Notes: a model not told the origin generated them from the letters alone. Shown: positions 33,462 to 45,349, counted from the stretch's first letter. The stretch is 64,000 nucleotides of DNA from Emydura subglobosa (GCA_007922225.1 ML679941.1:58615849-58679848); one strand, 5' to 3'. Numbers and translations are program-made.

Positions 33462-35350
33462 GAATCATAGAAATATGGGGCTGGAAGGGACCGCAAGAGG
33501 TCATCTAGTCCAGTCCCCTGTAGTGAGGCAGGACCAAGTAAACCTAGACCATCCTTGACAGGTGTTTATCTAATGTGTGCTTAAAGACCTCTAGTGATAG
33601 GGATTCTACAATCTCCCTGGGAAGCCTATTCCACTGCTTAACTATCCTTATATTTAGCAAGTTTTCTTAGTACCTAACCTAAATTTCCATTGTTGAAAGT
33701 TAAGCCAATAACTTCTTGTCCTACTCTCAGTGGACATAGAGACCAGTTGATCACTGTCCTCTTTGTAACAGCCCTTAATATATTTGAAGACTGTTATCAG
33801 GTCCACCCTCAGTCTTCTTTTCTCAAAACTAAGCATGTTCAATTTTTTTAACTTTCCTCAAAGGTCAGGATTTCTAAATCTTTTATCATTTTTTGTGTTC
33901 TCCCCTGGACTCTCTTCAATTTGTCCACATCTTTTTAAAAGCGTGGCATCCAGAACTGGATATGAAACTCCAGCTGAGGTCTCACCAGTGCCGAGTAGAG
34001 TAGGACAATTACTATCCATGTCTTACCTATGACACTCCTGTTAATACACCCCAGAATATTAGCCTTTTTCACAATTGCTTCACATTGGTGACTCATATTT
34101 AGTTTGTGATCCACTATAACACCTAGAGCTTTTTCAGCTGTACTACCACCTAAACAGTCATTCCCCATTTTGTAGTTGTGCATTTGATTTTTCTTTCCTA
34201 AAGTATAGTACTTTGCACTTGTCTTTATTGAATTCATTCATGTTGATTTCAGACCAATTCTCCAATTTGTCAAGGTTATTTTGAATTCTGATCCTGTCCT
34301 CCAAAGTGCTAGCAACCCCTCACAGTTTGGTGTCATCCATTCATTGTATAAGCACACTCTCCACTTCATTATCCAAGTCATTAATGAAAATATGGAATAG
34401 TACCCGACCCAAGACTGCCCCTTTCAGGACCCCACTAGCTCCATCCCCCAGTCTGTCCATTGATAACTACTCTTTGAGTACAGTCTTTCAACCAGTTGTA
34501 TACCTACTTTATAAAAAATTAATCTAGACCATATTTCCCTAGTTTGCCTGTGAGAACATTTCATGGGACTGTGTCAAAATACTTATTAAAATCAAGCTAT
34601 ATCATGTCGACTGCTTCCGTCGTACGCATTAGGGCACTAACCATGTCAAAGGAAACTAGGTTGGTTTGGTGTGATTTGTTCTTCACAAATCCATGCTGAC
34701 TATTATTTATAACTCTAGTATCCTCTAGGTGTTTATAAATTGATTGTTTACTAACGTTTTCCAGTATCTTTCTAGATATCAAAGTTAGGCTGACTGGTCT
34801 CTAATTCCCTGAGTCCTCTTTGCTCCCCTTTCTTAAAGATATGTACTATGTTTCTCCTTTTCCAGTCCTCTGGGACCTCACAATCTCCCATGAGTTTGCA
34901 GAGATAATTGCTAATGCTTCTGCAATTGCTACAGCTAATTCCTTAAGTTCCCCTATATAAACTTTGTCAGGCCCTATCAACTTAAATACATCTCACTTAT
35001 CTAAATATGAGTTAACCAGTTATTTCCCTATTCTGGCTTTTGTGTTCCTTCTCTGTTGTTAATATAAATTTTGTTAAGCATTTGGTCACAGATATCCTTT
35101 TTTTATGGCAGACTGAAGCACAATAGGCATTACACACCTCAGCCTTCTTGATATCATCTCGTTATTTCTCCTTCCTCCTTGCTAAGTAGTGGATCAAGGC
35201 TTTCCTTTGTCTTTCTCTTGCTCCTAATGTATTTATAGAACCTCATCTTATTGATTTTTATGTCCCCAAAAACTCATTTTGTGTCTTACCCTTTCTGATT
35301 TTGTCCCTGCATGCTTCGGATATTCTTTTGTATTCATCCCTAGTAATTTA
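33462..35350 (-). mobile_element. CR1 LINE, minus strand, 1.9 kb
   Basis: It runs from the reversed 3' tail (tagaatcatagaaatatggg) through the ORF2 C-terminus (33654-33842, 33935-34237). It then passes the RT palm (NSQHGFVKNKSHQTNL at 34655-34710; remnants of the FADD region near 34300-34340) and ends in the pre-RT linker near 35350. Frames are short and broken by many indels, so it is older than the copies at 19862 and 44272. The 5' part with the endonuclease is absent. Confidence 0.92.
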
Positions 35351-36170
35351 TCCATATCTGTGTGCAATCTATGTGTAATGTGCACGCCCAACTGAAGGAA
35401 AGAAGCTGAATACCTCTGCTTTTCCACTCAGAAAAAATTATAAATATTTACTGGACTGACTGACTGGCTTATTGTCACTCAACAATATCTAGGATATTCT
35501 CCCAGCTTACATAGATATTTTTATTTTTCATTCTATTATTCATGTCTTTGCCATAGCTGGTACATTTATATGCAGCCTATGTGTAATGAGATTATTGCCA
35601 TGGAACAGCATAATTAAAGCTGATTTCTTCTTTCAAATGAATGTCTGTGTTTTACTTGTTTAATCTGCCATGTTCATGCTTGATGGGGTGGGGGGATATA
35701 GAACAGTTCACTGTGAGCTGCTTGCAGAGATCCCTATGACCCATAACATAATGGTGTACAGTCAACCACATTCATGATCCTTTCCAATCTTCAGTCATAT
35801 ATGCTGAATTTAGAGTTTTGCCTTCAAAGTTTGAATACCACTGCCACCATTCTGCTCCATTGCTACCTTCTAGCAATAGGTATATTATTCTGTATGCCCG
35901 AGTGTCCTGCCAAACTGGTTTCTTCTTATAGGGGATGGAGGTTTATGCTTGCAGCCATGTTAATTGTGACTTTACAACACTTCAGTTCCCATCCCTTTGT
36001 CCTTCTATGGGCATGCCTGTATTTGATGGATTCCTCTATTTGATGGATGCACACTAGTGGTTGTTACACATATTAAATGAAGTGCTGGTTTGCAGGATGT
36101 GTTCCCTTTTGTATACATATTTTAATTTTGTTACATGCGTTTTGGAGCATGTTGAGGGGATTTGAATTTT
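35351..36170. other. Unassigned sequence
   Basis: No gene was found. The phrase ggactgactgactggctta near 35452 and cacattcatgatcc near 35767 lead nowhere. Confidence 0.4.
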
Positions 36171-36330
36171 GCATTTATATAGTGCCTTTCAGCCAGAAGC
36201 ATTTAGTTGGGGTAGATCCTGCTTTGAGCAGGGTATTGGACTCGATGACCTCCTGAGGTCCCTTCCAACCCTAATCTTCTATGATTCTCTGATCCCAATG
36301 GGCTTTACAAGCCATATATAGGAGTCACTT
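36171..36330 (+). repeat. Old repeat split by a CR1 tail
   Basis: Two halves, catttatatagtgcctttca at 36172-36191 and gatcccaatgggctttacaagc at about 36290-36312, join into a phrase resembling 8530-8570. A short CR1 3' tail interrupts it. Confidence 0.5.
36201..36289 (+). mobile_element. CR1 3' tail only
   Basis: About 90 bp: ttagttggggtagatcctgc, then gcagggtattggactcgatgacctcctgaggtcccttccaaccctaatcttctatgattct. It matches the ends of 19862-21822 and 44272-46395. It is an extreme 5' truncation, with no coding part. Confidence 0.88.
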
Positions 36331-38406
36331 CACCCAATACTGGAGTGTAGTTATCTGTGGGATGAAACATGACAACACTGCACCCGCACACAGTTACACT
36401 ACACTACAATTTAGGACAAGTGCTCTGAAGGGAAAGGAGGCAGCCAGGGAAGCAAGGCCAGGTGTAGAATCCCCAACAGGCTCCATTCTCTCTCTGCCAG
36501 GAAAGAGCCCCCCTTTTCCTTGGTCTGGACTTGGACTCCTACCAGCCCAGCCCTGCTGGCAGGTCTCCCCTCCTGCTCCCTCGTGTACAGAATCCTGATC
36601 TGGGAGCTTTGCCTTCAATGAGTTCAGGATCAGGCCCAGACCCAGCAGAGGAAGCAGGCAACTCAGAGCTGCAGCTGATGCCAAGGCAAGGATTTCCTGG
36701 TGCGGAGCTCTGTGTTGAAGTTTAGACTAGCAAGTGAGCATGGGGAGTAAGGATTTGTGCTTCTTCATGGTGACCTCTATGACAATGCAAGACCAAGTCA
36801 TGATGACCTTGTCTTTTACTTACACCCACTGAAAAAATTTTAGATGATGATTCCCCCAAGCCTTAACAATACAGATGGAAAAACTACTATTCAAAGAGCT
36901 AAGTGCCCTCTGATGGGTTGTTCCTTAATTTGTGTTGAACATCTTTTGCATGTGACACACCTGGTTGAATAAGAGATCTCAGTGATTAGCCTTAAGATTT
37001 TAATCAGCGTTACCAGATATTGGAGGAAATCTACATCATTCTGTGTAGGGATAATTCTTTTCAGGATACTCTAAAAGGTTGCCTATAGAGCCTTAATTTA
37101 GCCCAACATCTTTCCCCTAATCACATAGGGTGGCTGTGGCAGAGGCAGGAATAGAGCATAGTTCCTCTGGGTCACAGTCAAATCCTTAAACACAAAACAA
37201 AATTATTTCCCTTCTTGCAACCTTGTGCCTAATTCAGGGTTCCTGTCCTAATAAGGCAGAAGTCTGTGCAACAAATAGTTTGTAATCATGCAATTAAAGA
37301 TTGTATCAGAATATAAAGATTGTACCAGTAAGACTGCCGGAAGTTAGAACAGCTTCTAAGTCACCGTATGCAGATGTCTATTGACTCAGCTTGTGCCATC
37401 TTGTATGTTTCTTCTCACCTCTCCTGCACAAGAGGTGAACACCAAATTGTGGCAGGGCACAGAAGGACAAAAGGGAGCCTGCTTCTGATGAGAAGCGAAT
37501 TAAACAAAGGATTGAAAGTGAATGTGCAACGGATGAGGAGCACATAAAGAGTGAAGGGGAGATAGGCAAGTGAGAGCTAGGGAAGGAAGAAGAATAGAAG
37601 AGGAGATCAAGGGATGGGAAGAAAGAGAAAAGGAAGAAACAGAGTGGAAAGGTAGGAAAAGAAGACAAAGAAGCATAGAAAGAACAGAAAACCCAGGAGG
37701 AGAGTATAGAAACCAAAGGAGTAGAGCAGAAAATATGGGGAGATGAGAAGAAGGGGCTCCAAACAAGCGAGATTTCTAAAAGAAAAGGATCTGAGCCTTC
37801 AAATACAGAACAGAAAATACATAAAAAGCTGAGCCTGGGAGAACATAGTAAAGGAGACAAGAGGGGTGAAAGCTATAATCCTTCTACCCTGACTTTTAGC
37901 TGAAACCTGTCATAGTTCTTATTCCAAAATTCAACATTTGAAATTTTTCACCTAGCAGTAGGCAGACTGGGCACCCTTCTCCCGCTCTATCCCCTTGTTA
38001 GCTAGCCCCTTTCATACATACCTTCCTAAGCCTCTCCTGAACTGTGCCCAGGTTTATTGCTGTGAAAATCCAGCTACCTACCTGAGCAGTGTGATAAGCA
38101 AAACTTATCATAGCACGCTCCTCAGCAGACTAAAATTAGGCTCTTTAGAGCACGCAACCTGCTTCTGATTAGATACACTAAAATCTCATCATTACCCATG
38201 CTGATCAGTAAATATAGATTTGGTCTAATACTGCTATATGTATAGAAACAAGCTATACATTAGGTATCATGAGCCACTGGACTATGCTGCAGCAGGGATC
38301 GTCAGGGGAAGACTACTCAAGGCCTTATTTCTCCCAGAGCAACAGCGATTCTCAAAAAGAAGAAGCTTATATCCTAATTCTCTCCATTCCCCCAGGAACA
38401 GCAGAG
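36331..38406. other. Unassigned; contains a polypurine tract
   Basis: 37540-37790 is strongly purine-rich on the plus strand (gggaagaaagagaaaaggaag and similar). It creates long but meaningless minus-strand frames of Ser, Phe, Leu and Pro. The remaining sequence shows no gene. 36362-36725 is GC-richer with short open frames and no recognised domain. Confidence 0.5.
37540..37790. repeat. Polypurine tract
   Basis: About 250 bp with few pyrimidines on the plus strand, made of gaagaa/ggaaag/agaaaag words without a fixed period. It may be a decayed GA or GAA satellite. Confidence 0.75.
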
Positions 38407-38512
38407 ATATCTTTCTAGATATCGAAGTTAGGCTGACTGGTCTCTAATTCACTGAGTCCTCTTTGCTCCCCTTTTTTTAAAGTTATGTACTATGTCACTC
38501 CTTTTCCAGCAG
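38407..38512 (-). mobile_element. CR1 internal fragment, minus strand
   Basis: atctttctagatatcgaagt followed by taggctgactggtctctaattc matches 34766-34860 in the minus-strand CR1 almost exactly. It is only about 100 bp of the RT N-terminal region, without a 3' tail. It is therefore a remnant of a larger copy or was moved by recombination. Confidence 0.85.
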
Positions 38513-39219
38513 AGATCCTCACCTAGGAAGCTCACATCCTGAAACTGTCTCTCTTCTCTCCAGAGCAGCAGGGAAGTCTGAGGGTGAATCTTGGCTGAAT
38601 TCCTCACAGGCACTTCAGTGAGATAATGAAAGGATGTAGCTCATGGTAAAAATGTTACTGGAGTCTTGCTTTTGGGGTTCAAGAGAAGATAGCTGCTTTC
38701 ATTTTCATTTTTATTACAGGAGCAACTCCATTCAGAAGGACATATTTTCTATGATTAAAGCAGAGTTTCAAAACACCAGATCCAAAACAATTCAGATCCA
38801 GATCCAAACTTGGCATCTGAGACCCATCTCCAGATCAAAACAATGTTGGTTCTGTGATATACACAGTATGAACAATGAATGGAGGAATATGTTGGCTAGT
38901 GCTACTCATTTCAGCTACCTTTTGGAGAAAAGACAACAGAATCATAACCCCTAAGTAATTTTGTTGAGAGCACAGCAGCACAGAAGAACTAACAAGTCAG
39001 AAGAAAAAGGATTTGCAAATTTTATTTATTTATTTATTTATTTTTTGCAATAACATGCCATGGGTGAAATCTTAGCCCCACTGTAGTCAATGGGAGTTTT
39101 GCCTTTGCCTTCAACGGAGTCAGGATTCCACCTCCCTGTGGTTAAATATATTTAATCAGCACACAGTAATCAGATTGTTATTTTTTCCTTCTGTGTCAGA
39201 GAGGGAGGGGACAAATTGA
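38513..39219. other. Unassigned, with microsatellite and MITE-like piece
   Basis: (TTTA)n occurs at about 39018-39045. At 39063-39130, tgggtgaaatcttagcccca, then gtcaatgggagttttgcc, then ggagtcaggattccacc forms a short palindromic unit like 49792-49862. The rest is unassigned. Confidence 0.5.
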
Positions 39220-39473
39220 AGCAAGGATGGTTTAGGTTGGACTTTCGGAAAAACTTCTTAACTGTCAGTGTAGATAAGCACTGCAACAAATTGCCTAGGG
39301 AGTTTGTGGAGTCTTTGTCATTGGAGGATTTTAAGAACAGGTTAGACAAACACCTGTCAGGAATGGCCTAATTATTACTTAGTCCAGCCTTGAGTGCAGG
39401 GAACTGGACTAGATGATCTACTAGACTGGACTAGATGAGGTCCCTTCCACTCCTATACTTCTATGATTCTATG
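39220..39473 (+). mobile_element. CR1 3' end, plus strand
   Basis: Last ORF2 codons (tggtttaggttggactttcg) followed by the 3' UTR and a tail containing actggactagatgatctact, ggtcccttccactcctatacttctatgattctatgat. Part of the tail (agactggactagatga) is duplicated locally. Confidence 0.88.
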
Positions 39474-40033
39474 ATCATGTATTTTCTATGGACTTGGGTA
39501 GATACACATTTCTTAGAATTCAGTGATATTTGCCTGTATTCTTTTTGTACTGTTTCATATTCGTATGACAGAGTAAGTATCTTACAGGGCCAAGGCCCAG
39601 TCCTACAACACCTCCTTGCATTGAAGAGCTGTACATGAACAGATTTCAATTAGACTAATTGCATAAGCAAAGATTATACATGTGAGTTAAGGTTGCAATA
39701 TAGAATTTTTTTATTTCCCATTCCTATTGCTTCCATTTCCAGTAATCTCTATGGGTATATTGTGTAATGCAATAATTGTGTATACATAAGACCTTGATCT
39801 GTTCTGAAGAGAAGAGTGCATGCAATCATCTTCTGTTAAGAAAGGGGAAGTATGTTTCTCCATAGCCATGTGTCCTTTTCACACAAATGTGTGCTATGGT
39901 CTTAAAAGTTTAGTGAAATGCCAAGTATGTGGCAGGTACATGCTGAGTTTTCCATGGAATTGGAGCTCAGATGGAAAGATTTTCTGCAGGTCAAAACACT
40001 TGCGTAGGTTTTATTTTCAGCTTAAATTTTGCA
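39474..40033. other. Unassigned sequence
   Basis: No gene or repeat is recognised. Confidence 0.4.
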
Positions 40034-40302
40034 CTAAGGCTACGACTTAATTTCTCTGGATCGACTGAGCGGTCAGTGAAGACCCACTCAGTCAATCCAG
40101 AAAGCAACGTACTAAGACCACCTTCACAAGTGGCGTAGTACTGTGTCAACGGGAACGTGGTTCCTGTCAGTGCATTGCAGTAAAGACGGCATGCAGAAGA
40201 GGAGCAGAGAAGTTGATGGGAGTTACACAAGTCTTTTGCATAGCTTGCGTAACTCCCGTTGACTGCTGCCAAATCCCAGAGGTAAGTGTAGATAGGGTCT
40301 AA
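40034..40302. mobile_element. Palindromic DNA element, family D2, copy 1
   Basis: It shares ggatcgactgagcggtcagtg, caagtggcg and the hairpin phrase gttgatgggagttacac ... gcgtaactcccgttgactgc with 48305-48563. The ends are ctaaggctacgactta and taagtgtagatagggtctaa (inverted, imperfect). No coding sequence. Confidence 0.8.
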
Positions 40303-40689
40303 GATTTTCACACAATACAAAACCATACAGATATGGAGGATAAGGAAATATGGGTCATGTGAAAATATGCTACAAAATAGAATACGTGCAGTATTTATAC
40401 ATCTTAATGAAAAAACTCTTTAACATGTATAAGCAAGGATATGATCACTTCATCTCAACCCATGATTCTTTCCATTAAAAATGTGAATTGGCCTCTGCAG
40501 TCCTTACCAAAGCTCACCATACATCCATTCAATTCAATGGGAAAACCTCCTGAATAGGAACTACTATATAAGATCCTGTATCTTTTAGTTATCTTTATGC
40601 ATAGCCATCAAATGCCTCTTTGTTGCTCTAATAGAAAAGCTGTGATGTCACATGTTGATATACATTTTTATAAGCAAGCAAACAGTATT
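40303..40689. other. Unassigned sequence
   Basis: No feature identified; AT-rich. Confidence 0.4.
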
Positions 40690-41417
40690 TTAAAAATAGG
40701 ATTAATTCTATTGTCTGTTGGCTTCATTTCATTAACTACAAATGAATCCATAATTGATAGAGAACTACATCAACTGGGCATTGATATTGCAGTCCTCAGT
40801 GAGTCAAGACTTTCAGAAATTGGATTACTAGATGAAGTAAACTACCACTTCTGCTGGTCTGGGAAACCTGAAAATGAACCAAGGATGCACTGTGTCAGAT
40901 TTGCTGTAAAAAAATCTGTCCTTAATGCATGGACCCATCCGGTATTTATAAATGAGAGGATCATGTGGCTGGATGTGCATACAAAGCCGGGAATCCTGAT
41001 TTTTCTGTCCATCTAGGAACCAACACTTCATTACTCTAAACAGCAAAAAGATGAATTCTATTCTCACCTGTATCAAATCATCAAGAATGTCCCCATAAGG
41101 AATAGACTCGCTGTTCTCGGTGATTTCAATGCCCGTGTAGGATAAGGACTGGGAGCACTGGGGACACATCACTGGCCAACATGGCACAGGTAACTTTAAT
41201 GAAAATGGTCAGCGTATCCTTGAGCTTTGCGCCCCTTCTGAGCTGTTATTATGTATTTTGCTGGCAGCATTGGCAGCAAGGTCACATGGAGGCACCCTGC
41301 TCTGGATACTGGCATCAATTGACCTCATCCGGATCCATCACAGAAACATTCACGATGTGCTGCATGCTCGATTGTGACACTGACCATGTCCTTGTCAGGG
41401 CCAAGCTCCAGTTATAG
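40690..41417 (+). pseudogene. RTE-like endonuclease domain
   Basis: Readable motifs in order: IDRELHQLGIDIAVLSESRL (with the catalytic Glu region at about 40750-40815), FCWSGKPENEPRMH, and FAVKKSVLNAW. Then RLAVLGDFNARVG at 41104-41142 is followed by a stop. NFNENGQRILELC (41192-41227), W-H-Q-L near 41310 and CDTDHVLV at about 41373-41396 lie in other frames. LGDFN and the final DH are hallmarks of this endonuclease fold, which nicks target DNA before reverse transcription. At least three frame changes are needed, so it is dead. Confidence 0.82.
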
Positions 41418-41474
41418 CTTAAAAAGATCCATCATGCAAAGGCAAAAGGCAAACTTTGCCTCGCCATTACTAAC

Positions 41475-41840
41475 ATGAGGGATTATGACATTTGTGCAAA
41501 GTTTCAACGTGCGCTTGAGCGTGTTTCTGAAAATGATCAATTTAAGTCTGCTGATTCTGACATCTTGTGGGACAATTTTAAGAATAAGACCCTGGCTACT
41601 GCCAAGGATGTCTTTGGAACAACAAAGAAAAAACAACCTGACGGATTCACAGCGTCTGAATGTCTGCTGTTCCCACTCATAGAAAAGAAAAAGCAAGCTC
41701 GCCTTATTTTACTTCAACAATCAATTAAATCAAGAACTATTAAGTTCAAAGAGGCTAAGGCTGTGATCCAGAAAGCCACTAGAGAACGTGCCCAGAAGTA
41801 CTGGCAAGACCTGTGCAAGATGATTCAGACCTACATTTGA
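41475..41840 (+). pseudogene. RTE-like ORF, linker region
   Basis: 121 codons from MRDYDICAKFQRALERV to a stop at 41840, rich in Lys, Gln and Glu and probably helical. It includes LWDNFKNKTLATAKDVFG and the KARLILLQQS/RERAQKYWQDLC region. It connects endonuclease and RT in the same LINE. Its downstream continuation (about 41855-42010) is in another frame. Confidence 0.75.
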
Positions 41841-42011
41841 AAGAGGGGACCTTCGTGGTACCTATGATGGAATCAAAGAGGCACTTGGTCCAATTTGTAA
41901 AAAGATGGTAAACCTGACCGATGGACCGAACATTACAAAGAACTCTACTCAAAGGATGCCATTATCTGTGATACTGCCTTAGCTGACATTGCCCAACTTC
42001 CAACAATACAG

Positions 42012-42860
42012 GTGCTGGATCAAATGCTGATTCTCGAAGGTGTAGAGAAAGCTATCAAAGAGATTGTGCCTGGAAAAGCAGCAGGCAATGATCAGATACC
42101 TCTGGAGCTAAAGGCAGGAGGGAGAAAACTTGTGAACGACATTCACACATTTCTCTGCACCTGCTGGGAAGAAAGCCACATACCCCAGGATCTGAAAGAT
42201 GCAAACATAATTACTTTATACAAAAATAAAGGGGAAAAAGCAGACTGCAACAACTATTGAGGGATATCTCTGCACAGCAGGTCAGCAAGGTGCTTGCAAA
42301 GATCTTGCTGAAATGGCTTCAGGTCCTTGCTGAGAGAGTTTATCCTGATAGCTAGTGCGGGTTCAGAGTTGGATGCTCCATAATTAAGATGTCTTTCACA
42401 ATGCACTTGTCGCAAGAAAAAAGTCATGAACAACAGGCACCTCTCTATGTAGCACTCGTTGACCTACAAAAGGCTTTCAACACAATTAGCAGGAATGGCC
42501 TATACAAGATGTTGTTGAAAATTGGCTGTTCACAGAAAGTGCTCTTCCTATTTTAGGAGTTCCATGAGGGAATGAAGACAACTATCCAGTATGAAAATGA
42601 AACATCGTCTGAGTTTAGCGTTAGTGGCATGAAGGAAGGCTGCATCTTAGTGCCTACAGGCTTTGGCATCTTCTTCTTTATTCTTCTTAAGTACGCTTTC
42701 AGAAACGATCAATGTGCCATGCTAATTGAATCTAGGACAGACGGTGGTTTGTTTAACATCAGACAATTTCAGAGCAAAAGGCATGTCACCCAACTCACTA
42801 TTTGGGATCTGCTCTTCACATATGACACTGCATTCATCTCTAAAGTCACCTGATGAATTG
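42012..42860 (+). pseudogene. RTE-like RT, catalytic motif lost
   Basis: RT motifs: VEKAIKEIVPGKAAGNDQIP and IPQDLKDANIITLYKNKG (42012-42260), then a stop in place of the Arg of NNYRG. Next are GFRVG (42360) and ALVDLQKAFNTISRNGLYK at about 42445-42505. There the catalytic FDT has become FNT; the second copy keeps FDI. After that come FHEGMKTTIQYENE and KEGCILVPTGFGIFF, and the palm motif is FTYDTAFIS at about 42814-42840 where FADDT is expected. Both active-site sites are changed, so the enzyme cannot work. Confidence 0.82.
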
Positions 42861-42869
42861 CAGTTCATG

Positions 42870-43448
42870 ATGAATAAGTTCTCTGTTGCATGTATCAAGT
42901 TTGACATGGTAATCAATATTAAGAAAACAGTTGTCATGTCACAGGGCACCAACATCCCACCTAAAGTCTATGTCAATAAAGAAGCTCTGGACAACGTGGA
43001 TCATTTCTGTTATCTTGGCTCAACTTTAACCAGCTCACTTAGCCTTGACACTGAACTTGATGCGAGAATCGGCAAAGCCTCTGTCACCTTTGGCAAACTT
43101 ACCTCACACGTCTGGAATAACAAGCTGCTAACCTTGAATACAAAGGTGTCTGTTTATCAGGTGTGTGTCCTCAGTATTCTCCTTTATAGCTGTGAAAGCT
43201 GGGTCATGTACTCCAAGCAGGAGCGGAGATTGAAGAACTTATAACTTAGCTGTCTCAAAAAATCCATGGAGTCACTTTGGGACCATTGGATCACTAACAA
43301 CAAGATCCTTAAGAGAACCAGCCTGCAGTCTATGCAAATTACGTTGGACTCTTGCAGGCTTCGCTGGCCGGGACATGTGGAGCACATGCCTCAAGATCGT
43401 CTGCCGAAGGTTGTGCTCTATAGCCAACTCAAGAACTACTTGCAATGA
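42870..43448 (+). pseudogene. RTE-like C-terminal region
   Basis: The NKFSVACIKFDMVINIKKTVVM and DHFCYLGSTLTSSLSLDTEL stretches are followed by VSVYQVCVLSILLYSCESWVM. A stop at 43242-43244 follows, and then the LRW-GHVEHMPQDRLPKVVLY motif at 43353-43420. The last stretch is a known signature of RTE-type C-termini. A frameshift lies near 43240-43270. Confidence 0.8.
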
Positions 43449-43763
43449 AGAGGAAGGCCAAAGGTCTGATAAAGCAACAGAAATTCAGCATTCCCACTGC
43501 CGACTAGGAGAGCACTGCCCACAACCGCTGAGTCTGGAGAAGCCGGGTTAAGGCTGATTCAGTCATCATGGAAAATCATTGGAGAGCCCAGGCTGAGGCA
43601 CGTAAGCGAGCCAGGAAGCAGAGTGTGCTCCAACCTCCATCTGGTGAATAGACCGGTAGCCACTGTGGGAAGGTCCTGCTGCTCACACACTGGGCTCTCC
43701 CAAACACCATTGACTGACTGACTTCGTCATGTTTCCTTTCATCTGTCAAGATATTGGATGGCC

Positions 43764-44271
43764 ATTGATACATTAACTACAAACCACTGAGGTCAGACGA
43801 TAGCTTAAAACCCTGTAATCCCAGCCCTCTAGTCTCGCAGCCCTTGCAGTAGTTGTGCCACTGTTCCTATGTAGATTTATACATGTTATTATACATGTTC
43901 TTGGACCATAAAAATATGTTTGCATTACCTGTATCTATTTAATCTATAACTTACACAACCTTGTGATGAAACGATCCCAATCACATCTCACAAGAAACAA
44001 ATAAATAACACTAAATTTATATGAAAGGGTTTATTTGGATTAAATTATTATATCTATTTCTCCTAGAATTTTTTTGGCCAGTTTATTTTTTCTCCTGATA
44101 AAAACCTGATAAATTATTCCATTTGAAATACCGTAGTTGTCTCCCATATTTAAAGTTACTCAAATGGAAGCTCTTACCAAAAGATATTTAATTATAGCTG
44201 GCTGATAGGAAGCAAAGTATCAGTTTTGAATTTAGCTTCTCTCCCACTCACCGACATTTTCATGTCACTTT
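43764..44271. other. Unassigned sequence
   Basis: AT-rich spacer between the RTE-like LINE and CR1; nothing identified. Confidence 0.4.
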
Positions 44272-44665
44272 AGAGCACGTTCAGCTTGGCTTAACAGAGA
44301 AATCTTCCGTGAGCTTAAACAGAAAAAGGAAGCTTATGAGAAGTGGAAGCTTGGACAGATGAGTAGGGAGGCATATAAAAATATTGCTCAAGCATGTAGG
44401 GGTGAAATCAGGAAGGCCAAAGCACAACTGGAGTTGCAGCTAGTAAGGGATGTGAAGGGTAACAAGAAGGGTTTCTACAGGTAAGTTGCAACAAGAAGGT
44501 CAGGGAAAGTGCCCCTTACTGAATGGGGAGGCAACCTAGTGACAGATGATGTGGAAAAAGCTGAAGTAACTCAATGCTTTTTTTGCTTCTGTCTTCACAG
44601 ACAAGGTCAGCTCTCAGACTACTGCACTGAGCAGCACAGAATGGGGAGGATGTGAGCAGCCCTCA

Positions 44666-45196
44666 GTGGTGAAAGAAAAGGTTCAGGGCTATTTAGAGAA
44701 GCTGGACATGCATAAGTCCATTGGGCCAGACGCAATGCATTCATGGGTGCTGAGGGAGTTGGCTGAAGTGATTACAAAGGCACTGGCAATTATCTCTGAA
44801 AACTCATGGCGACTGGAGGAGGTCCCAGACAATTGGAAAAAGGCAAATATAGTGCCCATCTTTATAAAAGGGAAGGAGGAGGATCCAGGAAACTACAGAC
44901 CAGTCAGTCTCACCTCAGTCCCTGGAAAAATCATGGAGCAGGTCCTCAAGGAATCCATTTTGAAGCACATGGAGGAGAGGAAGGTGATCAGGAACAGTCA
45001 GCATGGATTCACCAAGGGCAAGTCATGTCTGACCAACCTGATTGCCTTCTATGATGAGATAACTGGCTCTGTGGATGTGGGTAAAGCAGTGGACATGATA
45101 TACCTTGACTTTAGCAAAGCTTTTGATACGGTCTCTCACAGTATTCTTGCCAGCAAGTTAAAGAAACATGAGTTGGATGAATGGACGATAAGGTAG
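44666..45196 (+). pseudogene. CR1 ORF2, RT N-terminal and palm half
   Basis: 176 codons: [94 protein letters not shown] (first catalytic Asp kept), ending at TAG 45194-45196. Upstream, 44272-44665, is the same ORF but frameshifted. The hAT insertion follows 19 bases after the stop. Confidence 0.92.
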
Positions 45197-45214
45197 ATAG
45201 AAAGCTGGCTATAT

Positions 45215-45349
45215 CAGTGTTTCTCAATGACTGGTCCATGGACTGACACCGGTCCCTGAGATCTCCCTGATACAGTATAGGAAGCCTAAGATCTCCCTGA
45301 CACAGCATAGGAAGCCAGTCCCTGGTATCAAAAAGGTTGAGAAACACTG
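45215..45349. mobile_element. hAT MITE inserted in CR1
   Basis: The terminal inverted repeats CAGTGTTTCTCAA and TTGAGAAACACTG are perfect over 13 bp. The target duplication is GGCTATAT (45207-45214) and GGCTAGAT (45350-45357), 7 of 8 identical. The CR1 copy at 19862 shows the uninterrupted site (ctggctagagcat near 20795). The interior holds two tandem 30-bp units built on agatctccctga and tataggaagcc. The ends resemble Charlie-type hAT termini. Confidence 0.93.

Larger units (their letters stand above)
40690..43763 (+). mobile_element. RTE-like LINE, nearly full length, copy 1
   Basis: A 3 kb non-CR1 LINE. It has an apurinic-type endonuclease (40700-41400), a linker (41450-41860), RT (42010-42860) and a long C-terminal region with HLRCLKK-like and LRWPGHVEHMPQDRLPK motifs (42870-43448). 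The motif set fits the RTE type. It ends with cattgactgactgactt and ggatggcca, shared exactly in layout with 61921-63301. Frameshifts occur between most segments, so it is inactive. The 5' limit is uncertain because only the endonuclease frame marks it. Confidence 0.8.

Noticed and set aside
37378..37860. 160-codon minus-strand frame rich in Ser, Phe and Leu
   Set aside because: It is the complement of a polypurine tract.
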